Shown here: positions 40,621 to 45,142 of the stretch, piece after piece
Position numbering within the stretch: position 1 is the stretch's first letter
Layout of the letters: every line of letters begins with the position of its first letter
NCBI GenBank assembly: GCA_016932475.1
Contig: JAFGCU010000107.1
Span: 1-45,142, forward strand
DNA length: 45,142 nt
DNA from: Anaerolineales bacterium
GTDB lineage: Bacteria > Chloroflexota > Anaerolineae > Anaerolineales > RBG-16-64-43
Reading direction: 5' to 3'
Program-made: the position numbers and the translations under genes
Notes under the pieces: model-generated
What the model was told of the DNA's origin: nothing
What the model saw: only the letters and a program-made list of their open reading frames with translations
The model's database searches: none

Positions 40621-41568
40621 ATGCGCCCCGCAATGAAATTACATGCCGTCCGTCTGGCTCTTTTTCTTCTCGGGACCGGGATCCTTGCCGGATGCCGGGT
40701 TTCCGATTCCACGCAGCCGCTGTCGAATGCCGCTACGTTAATCGAACGCACGGTCGACGTCGCGGGAATGAAACGCTCGTATCTCCTGTACATCCCCGAA
40801 AATATCCGCAGCGCCCCATTGGTTCCATTGGTTCTGGTCTTTCATGGCGGAGGCGGCCGTCCGGAAAACATGCCGACCATCACGGGATTCACCAACCGGG
40901 CCGAAACGGAAGGGTTCGCGGTGGTGTATCCGCGCGGCACGTCCAGGCTGGGTTTCATCCCCATGTTCACATGGAACGCCGGGTTTTGCTGCGGCTGGTC
41001 CCAGCGCGAGGAGATTGACGACATCGGATTCGTCCGCGCGCTGCTTGACGATCTGGAAAGCGTCTTCCCCGTGGATCCGCGCAGGATTTATGCGACCGGC
41101 CTCTCGAACGGAGCAATCCTCTCCTACCGGCTGGCCTGCGAACTGGCAGACCGGATCGCGGCCATCGGCCCCGTGGCGGGCACCCAAAACATCATCGCAT
41201 GCCATCCCTCCCGGGCCGTGTCGGTGATCCATTTCCACGGGACGGCCGATCCGAACGAACCGTACGAGGGAGGGCGCGGCAGCGGACCAAGCAGCGTCTC
41301 GTTTGCCCCGGTCAGAGATACGATCGCATTCTGGATCCAGGCTGACGGATGCCCGGAAACCGCCTTACGGGAGGAATCAGGGCCGGCCCTACGGGAAGCG
41401 TACGGCCCCTGTCGTGACGGGAGCGCGGTGGAGCTTTATTCGATTGCGGGCGGAGGCCATAGCTGGCCGGGCGGCGAGCGATGGGCTCCCTTCGCGGAAG
41501 AACCTACCGGGGCGATCGACGCGACGGAAGTAATGTGGGAATTCTTCCAGGCGCACCCCAAGCCGTAA
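40621..41568 (+). CDS. Lipoprotein esterase, LpqC/PHB-depolymerase family
   Basis: A 315-residue lipoprotein with lipobox LAGC (Cys25) and a CE1/LpqC-type hydrolase. Signs: LVFHGGGGRPENM (oxyanion hole), FTWNAGFCCGWSQREEIDDIGFVRALLDDLE (Cys pair and Asp), nucleophile Ser162 in YATGLSNGAIL, and the His in GGGHSWPG. Feruloyl esterases and PHB depolymerases share this fold; the substrate is likely a plant-type or polyester ester. I start at ATG 40621, since GGAGGAGG precedes it; ATG 40597 is possible. Confidence 0.88.
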   Translation: MRPAMKLHAVRLALFLLGTGILAGCRVSDSTQPLSNAATLIERTVDVAGMKRSYLLYIPENIRSAPLVPLVLVFHGGGGRPENMPTITGFTNRAETEGFAVVYPRGTSRLGFIPMFTWNAGFCCGWSQREEIDDIGFVRALLDDLESVFPVDPRRIYATGLSNGAILSYRLACELADRIAAIGPVAGTQNIIACHPSRAVSVIHFHGTADPNEPYEGGRGSGPSSVSFAPVRDTIAFWIQADGCPETALREESGPALREAYGPCRDGSAVELYSIAGGGHSWPGGERWAPFAEEPTGAIDATEVMWEFFQAHPKP

Positions 41569-41588
41569 ACAGCGGGGGATAAACCTTT

Positions 41589-41661
41589 TCACCGCAGAGA
41601 CGCGGAGAATCCAGAAAAATTCTGTAGTTTTCTTTGCATCCTCTGCATCTCTGCGGTGAAG
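41589..41661. repeat. CACCGCAGAGA inverted repeat
   Basis: Left arm TTCACCGCAGAGACGCGGAG (41589-41608) pairs imperfectly with CTCTGCATCTCTGCGGTGAA (41642-41661). A small inner hairpin CAGAA/TTCTG lies around 41613-41625. From general knowledge, sequences of this type are common in gaps of many environmental bacteria, with unknown role. Confidence 0.8.
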
Positions 41662-41740
41662 TATTTCGTAAAAACACTCCAAAAAAAGTTGATCCTCAGG
41701 CATTCTCCCCTATCGGTGTAAAATTACGTGCAGAGTATTT

Positions 41741-43399
41741 ATGGCACCCAACAACCTCACCCCTTCAAGGCTCGCAACCTTCGAGTTGTTCGTCGACATG
41801 CCCGCGGAAGAAATCACCGCGCTCGAATCGGCTCTGGAGGAGAAGCGCCTCCCGAAGGGGAAGGATGTGTTCCGTGAAGGCGAGAAAGCCCGTTATGTCT
41901 ACTTCCTCCTCGAAGGCCGGGTCAGCATCTGGTACCGGCGCGGCGATGAAGAAGAGCAGGTCCGGGTGCTGGAACCCGGGGAGCTGTTCGGCGAGGAAGC
42001 GATTCTTGGAACAGGGCTCCGGCATGCCTCCGCGTTTGTGGAGGCGGATTCCCGTGTGTTGCGGATTTCCCATCCTGCGCTCCACGAACGGCTGCGCGGC
42101 CTGCCCCTGACGGCGGAAATGCTGCGGACCGCGGCCCGCGGGCGGCAGCTGGTGCGCGGCCGCTCCTTCCACTGGCTGACTCCCGACGAAACGGTGTACC
42201 TCGCCACCCGGAAAACCAATCTTCTGCTGGTTCCTAACCTTGCGCCGCCGGTTCTGTTCGGATTGCTCAGCCTGGGCGGGGTGGTCGTCATACGCCAGCA
42301 GAGCTGGCCGGATGCCGCCTACCTGATAGCGGGCGCGGGATTGCTGGCGGCGCTTGCCTACGGCGCCTGGTCGGCGGTCGATTGGGGCAACGATTTCTAT
42401 CTGGTTACCAACCGGCGGGTGGTCGCGCTGCGCCGGGTGCCGCTCATCTACGACGACCGGCAGGAGACGCCGCTCGACATGATTCAATCCGTCTCGTCCG
42501 CGAGCACCGTCAGCCAGCGCGCGTTCGGGTACGGCGACGTGACCGTGCGCACCTACACGCGGCCGATCGTCCTGCGATCCATTCCCAATCCGAAAGCCGC
42601 CGCCCGGCTGATCGAAACGATCTGGAAGCGCCGCCAAGTCCGCGAGGAACAGGATGACCGCGCGGAGATCGGCCGCCTGTTGGAGAGCCGGTTGAATCAG
42701 AAACATTCGGCCGAAGCGAGTCTGGAAGGAACCGAAGCCCCGGAGACGGGGGCCGGCCAAACGGCGCCGTCCGCACCGCCCGCGCCGGCGCTGGGCGGGA
42801 TGCAGACCCGGGTCGAACAGGGCGGTGTGGTCACATACCGCAAGCACAAGTTCTTCCTGATGCGAAACTTGTTCCTCCCGGTCCTGCTTATCCTGGCCGC
42901 CATCCCGATCGGGGCACTTTTGACTTCGGGGGTTCTTCCGGTGGACCCGCTGTTGGGAATCACTGTGGTGATCGGCGTCCTTGCAGCCGGTCTGGGTTGG
43001 AGCGCATACGAATACCTGGATTGGGCCAACGACCTGTACCAGGTCACACCCGAACAGATCCTCGCGCTGCACCGCAAACCCCTCGGAGATGAAGAACGGC
43101 GCGCGGCGGGCCTGGAGAACATCCTCAGCCTGGAATACGACCGGCCGTCGCTCTTGGCGCGCCTCCTGAATTTCGGCACGCTGAAGGCCGTCGTCGGCCA
43201 GGTGAACTTCACCTTCGATGAAATCGGCGATCCGGTCCATGTTCAGGAGGATATCTTCCGGCGGATGGAAGTAAAGAAGCGCCGCGCCTCGGATTCCCAG
43301 CGGCGCCAGCGGCGCGAGGAAATCGCGGATTGGATCGAAACCTATCACAACCTGACCCGCCCCGGCGCGGGCGGCGCGGAACCCAAGGAGCAGAAATGA
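41741..43399 (+). CDS. cNMP-binding protein with two membrane/PH-like modules
   Basis: A 552-residue protein. Residues about 12-130 form a cyclic-nucleotide-binding domain (VFREGEKARYVYFLLEGRVSIWYRR; phosphate-binding cassette FGEEAILGTGLRHAS with Arg94). Module 1 has two membrane helices (about 167-210) followed by a PH-like part (DWGNDFYLVTNRRVVALRRVPL). Module 2, after a Pro/Ala linker (about 325-365), repeats it with helices (about 380-430) and DWANDLYQVTPEQILALHRKPLG. The two modules are clearly duplicates. No effector DNA-binding domain is present, so it should act at the membrane. def overlaps its stop (ATGA). Confidence 0.85.
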   Translation: MAPNNLTPSRLATFELFVDMPAEEITALESALEEKRLPKGKDVFREGEKARYVYFLLEGRVSIWYRRGDEEEQVRVLEPGELFGEEAILGTGLRHASAFVEADSRVLRISHPALHERLRGLPLTAEMLRTAARGRQLVRGRSFHWLTPDETVYLATRKTNLLLVPNLAPPVLFGLLSLGGVVVIRQQSWPDAAYLIAGAGLLAALAYGAWSAVDWGNDFYLVTNRRVVALRRVPLIYDDRQETPLDMIQSVSSASTVSQRAFGYGDVTVRTYTRPIVLRSIPNPKAAARLIETIWKRRQVREEQDDRAEIGRLLESRLNQKHSAEASLEGTEAPETGAGQTAPSAPPAPALGGMQTRVEQGGVVTYRKHKFFLMRNLFLPVLLILAAIPIGALLTSGVLPVDPLLGITVVIGVLAAGLGWSAYEYLDWANDLYQVTPEQILALHRKPLGDEERRAAGLENILSLEYDRPSLLARLLNFGTLKAVVGQVNFTFDEIGDPVHVQEDIFRRMEVKKRRASDSQRRQRREEIADWIETYHNLTRPGAGGAEPKEQK

Positions 43400-43923
43400 C
43401 CATTCGAGAAATTATTTCTGAGCCGACCCCGGTGCTTCGGAAAAAAGCCAAGAAGGTGGATAAAGTCACCTCCGAAATCCGGCGGCTGATCGACGATATG
43501 GTGGAAACCATGCGCGTCGCGCCGGGCGTGGGCCTGGCGGCGAATCAAATCGGCGTCTTGCACCGGGTGATAACCGTCGAGTACGCGGAGGAACCCGAGC
43601 AGCCCGCCCCCGAGGGCGCCCCGCCGCCAAAACCGGCGCTTTACCTGCTGATCAATCCGGAAATCTCCCGCGCTTCGCGGGAGAAGATTGCCGGGATCGA
43701 GGCCTGCCTTTCGGTTCCGGGCTTTGCCGGCGAGGTCGAACGCCACACGGAAGTCGTCGTCAAGGGCTTTAATCCCCAAGGCGCGCCGGTGCGGATCAAA
43801 GCCAAAGGCTGGTTGGCGCGCATCTTCCAGCACGAGATCGACCATCTGGACGGGATTTTATATGTGGACCGGGCCGAAAAAGTATGGGAGATCAATCCGG
43901 GAGAGATGGAAGATAACGTGTGA
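43396..43923 (+). CDS. def: Peptide deformylase
   Basis: Def removes the formyl group from new proteins. This 175-residue protein has motif 1 GVGLAANQ (44-51), motif 2 EACLS (102-106; metal Cys104) and motif 3 QHEIDHLDG (145-153; His146, Glu147, His150). Motif 2 is normally EGCLS, so here Ala replaces Gly. A Pro-rich insert (EEPEQPAPEGAPPPKP, about 65-80) follows strand 3. AAGGAG sits 5 bases ahead of the ATG at 43396, which overlaps the stop of the cNMP gene. It probably remains active. Confidence 0.95.
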   Translation: MTIREIISEPTPVLRKKAKKVDKVTSEIRRLIDDMVETMRVAPGVGLAANQIGVLHRVITVEYAEEPEQPAPEGAPPPKPALYLLINPEISRASREKIAGIEACLSVPGFAGEVERHTEVVVKGFNPQGAPVRIKAKGWLARIFQHEIDHLDGILYVDRAEKVWEINPGEMEDNV

Positions 43924-43925
43924 AT

Positions 43926-44014
43926 GGACAAGATTTACAGGATTTGCTCGGGGTGTCAGATATATAAAAGAAATAATCCTGTGAATCCGAAAACAAATCC
44001 TGTCAATCCTGTCC
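43926..44014. repeat. ATCCTGT inverted repeat, overlaps GH16 stop
   Basis: GGACAAGATTTACAGGATTT (43926-43945) pairs with AAATCCTGTCAATCCTGTCC (43995-44014) with two mismatches. Left arm begins two bases after def; the right arm encodes the last residues and stop codon of the GH16 gene. The same words occur at 7824-7845. Confidence 0.8.
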
Positions 44015-44887
44015 ACGATTTCTCTCCCACACCGCCACCCAATCGATCCGCACATGTCCGGCCGTTTCGTCGGCCGGTTCGTAGCCGTCGAGGGTCGTTG
44101 TCACCTCCAGCACCCAGTGCATGGGCGTGTCGGGGATCCGGTCCATTGTCGCACCGATGACTTTTCCGTCGAGAATGAAGACCACCGAATCCTTGGTCCA
44201 TTCGATGACCGCCGTATGCCACGCGCCGCTGAGACGGACCCCGGATGAGAATCCGGCCGCATCGTTGCCCGCGGTCGCATCCTGCCGGTGCATGTAGGCC
44301 TCGATGACCATATCGAGGTTACCCTCCGGGAAGTCGATCTCCCCGTCGCGTGGCCAGGTCTCGCTGTCCGGCCAGAGCAGCCAGGCGATCTTGTACCCGT
44401 GCAGCGCATCCGATTGAAAACGGACGGCGTACCGTCCGTACAGCTGCCCGAGCGGACCGGCGCGCCCGTGGATCAGCGGCACAGGCGCCGCGGCCAGATG
44501 CGCCCCTCCTACCGTATGAACATAAACGTCCATGACCCCATTGGCGATGGAAAGCGTTCTGAATGGGCTGTACAGGCCGCTGGCCTGATCAGTCCAGCCT
44601 TCTAGAAACGCCCACCAACGGTCCCGATAGGATTCGGGCAGGCCGGTGCAGATCATCGGTTCCATCCCGCAATCGGACCATTCCCCAAGCGCGAGATCCT
44701 CGGTGAAATCGTCGGTAAAGATCTGCCGCCAACCCGGCAGGTCGCCGAGCGGCAGGCATTCCCCGCCGGGGCAGGTGTTCTCCGGCGTGGGAGTGGCGAA
44801 AGGCGATGGAGATGGCTCCGGATGCGCGGCAGAACATCCCGTAAGAATGTTGACGAGAATAACGAACAGGAAAAAAATAATTCGCAT
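44003..44887 (-). CDS. Lipoprotein glycoside hydrolase family 16
   Basis: A 294-residue exported lipoprotein: a short signal and lipobox LTGC (Cys18), then a Pro/Thr linker. The GH16 jelly-roll domain has the catalytic ExDxxE as DGEIDFPEGN (Glu183, Asp185, Glu188), with flanking GRYAVRFQSD and IEWTKDSVVFILDGKVI strands. It should hydrolyse a beta-glucan or similar polysaccharide (laminarin-like substrates are usual). I start at ATG 44887, eight bases after GGAG; ATG 44914 is an alternative. Its last residues (GQD) lie in a dispersed repeat. Confidence 0.92.
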   Translation of the reverse strand: MRIIFFLFVILVNILTGCSAAHPEPSPSPFATPTPENTCPGGECLPLGDLPGWRQIFTDDFTEDLALGEWSDCGMEPMICTGLPESYRDRWWAFLEGWTDQASGLYSPFRTLSIANGVMDVYVHTVGGAHLAAAPVPLIHGRAGPLGQLYGRYAVRFQSDALHGYKIAWLLWPDSETWPRDGEIDFPEGNLDMVIEAYMHRQDATAGNDAAGFSSGVRLSGAWHTAVIEWTKDSVVFILDGKVIGATMDRIPDTPMHWVLEVTTTLDGYEPADETAGHVRIDWVAVWERNRGQD

Positions 44888-44914
44888 CACTGGACTCCAG
44901 AAAGCGGTCACCAT

Positions 44915-45142
44915 TTTTGTACCAGCTCAGGCCGCTATTTCCACGGATTATTTTCAACGTAGCGTCACATGCGTTCTTGGTGTTGTCCGTCACCCCGGCG
45001 TGCTCGAAGCCGGGGTCCGGTGATTTTCGGCGATTCCATGGACGCCGACTAAGTCCACCCCCGCTTTGCATTCATCCCGGCTCATGAACCAGAAGCGAGC
45101 CGGGATGCGTCCCCCGCTCGCGAGAACTTCGCACCGGGAAAC
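44915..45142. repeat. Dispersed repeat at window end
   Basis: The gap upstream of GH16 contains hairpins CCCCGGC/GCCGGGG (about 44993-45016) and CATCCCGGCTC/GAGCCGGGATG (45073-45083 with 45097-45107). The end, 45111-45132, is the reverse complement of the repeat core at 37049-37071. It is cut by the window end. Confidence 0.6.

Noticed and set aside
41765-43348. 527-codon minus-strand open frame opposite the cNMP/PH gene
   Set aside because: Antisense shadow; the translation is low-complexity Arg/Gly/Gln-rich text with no domain, while the plus strand has clear motifs and a coupled downstream gene.

Overview
The window is about 45 kb of GC-rich bacterial chromosome (by eye around 60% GC, low-GC only in a few intergenic stretches). 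Gene content and style (many Pro/Thr-linker lipoproteins, a sortase beside a LytR-CpsA-Psr protein, a DUF2085/DUF4126 pair, a NERD-like protein, a DHH-CBS-tRNA nucleotidyltransferase fusion, bacterial-PH-domain proteins, and abundant short dispersed repeats in almost every intergenic gap) point to the phylum Chloroflexota, probably class Anaerolineae. This is inference from family recognition, since no rRNA gene is present. I found no tRNA, rRNA, CRISPR array, prophage or insertion sequence.

Layout. 1-2.3 kb: lexA under an SOS-box promoter, bracketed by copies of a palindromic repeat, then the manganese exporter mntP. 2.3-7.6 kb, plus strand: NERD-like protein, family-2 glycosyltransferase, rnhB, a sortase, a 48-residue membrane protein and an LCP cell-envelope ligase, closed by a strong terminator. 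7.8-9.1 kb, minus: purA. 9.5-11.4 kb, plus: three membrane proteins. 11.4-16.2 kb, minus: a thiamine operon (thiN, thiB, thiP, ABC ATPase) headed by a clear promoter, a TPP riboswitch and a terminator whose 3' arm is the thiN ribosome binding site. 16.2-19.1 kb, minus: a 46-bp perfect palindrome, a frameshifted gene relic, tsaD and an M24 aminopeptidase. 19.2-20.8 kb, plus: three small hypothetical proteins and a bidirectional terminator. 21-26.5 kb: a small zinc-ribbon-like protein (minus), radA overlapping an M14 carboxypeptidase, and an orphan PAS histidine kinase. 26.7-29.9 kb, minus: a DHH-CBS-CBS-tRNA nucleotidyltransferase fusion overlapping a GNAT acetyltransferase. 30-31.2 kb, plus: a small hypothetical protein and a CelD/BcsL-type acetyltransferase. 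31.25-31.67 kb: an AT-rich gap with four helically phased DnaA-box-like sites. 31.7-33.6 kb, minus: a PH-like membrane protein and ilvE. 33.8-34.7 kb: a lipoprotein esterase preceded by a promoter that runs straight into a terminator. 35.3-40.5 kb, plus: a GntR(YtrA-type)-slipin-DUF4177-YhfC-ABC ATPase-permease-zinc-ribbon cluster. 40.6-43.9 kb, plus: a second lipoprotein esterase, a cyclic-nucleotide-binding protein with tandem membrane/PH modules, and def. 44.0-44.9 kb, minus: a GH16 lipoprotein.

How genes work together. The thiamine block is a complete uptake-plus-activation unit under TPP feedback. The sortase/LCP block suggests a cell wall carrying covalently attached polymers or proteins. 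The 35-40 kb block looks like a regulated membrane-stress or export system. No single locus is an obviously new defence or biosynthetic system. The points most worth checking are the phased DnaA-box cluster, the promoter-terminator unit before the 33.8-kb esterase, the covarying palindromic repeat family, the cNMP/tandem-PH protein and the GntR-led membrane operon.
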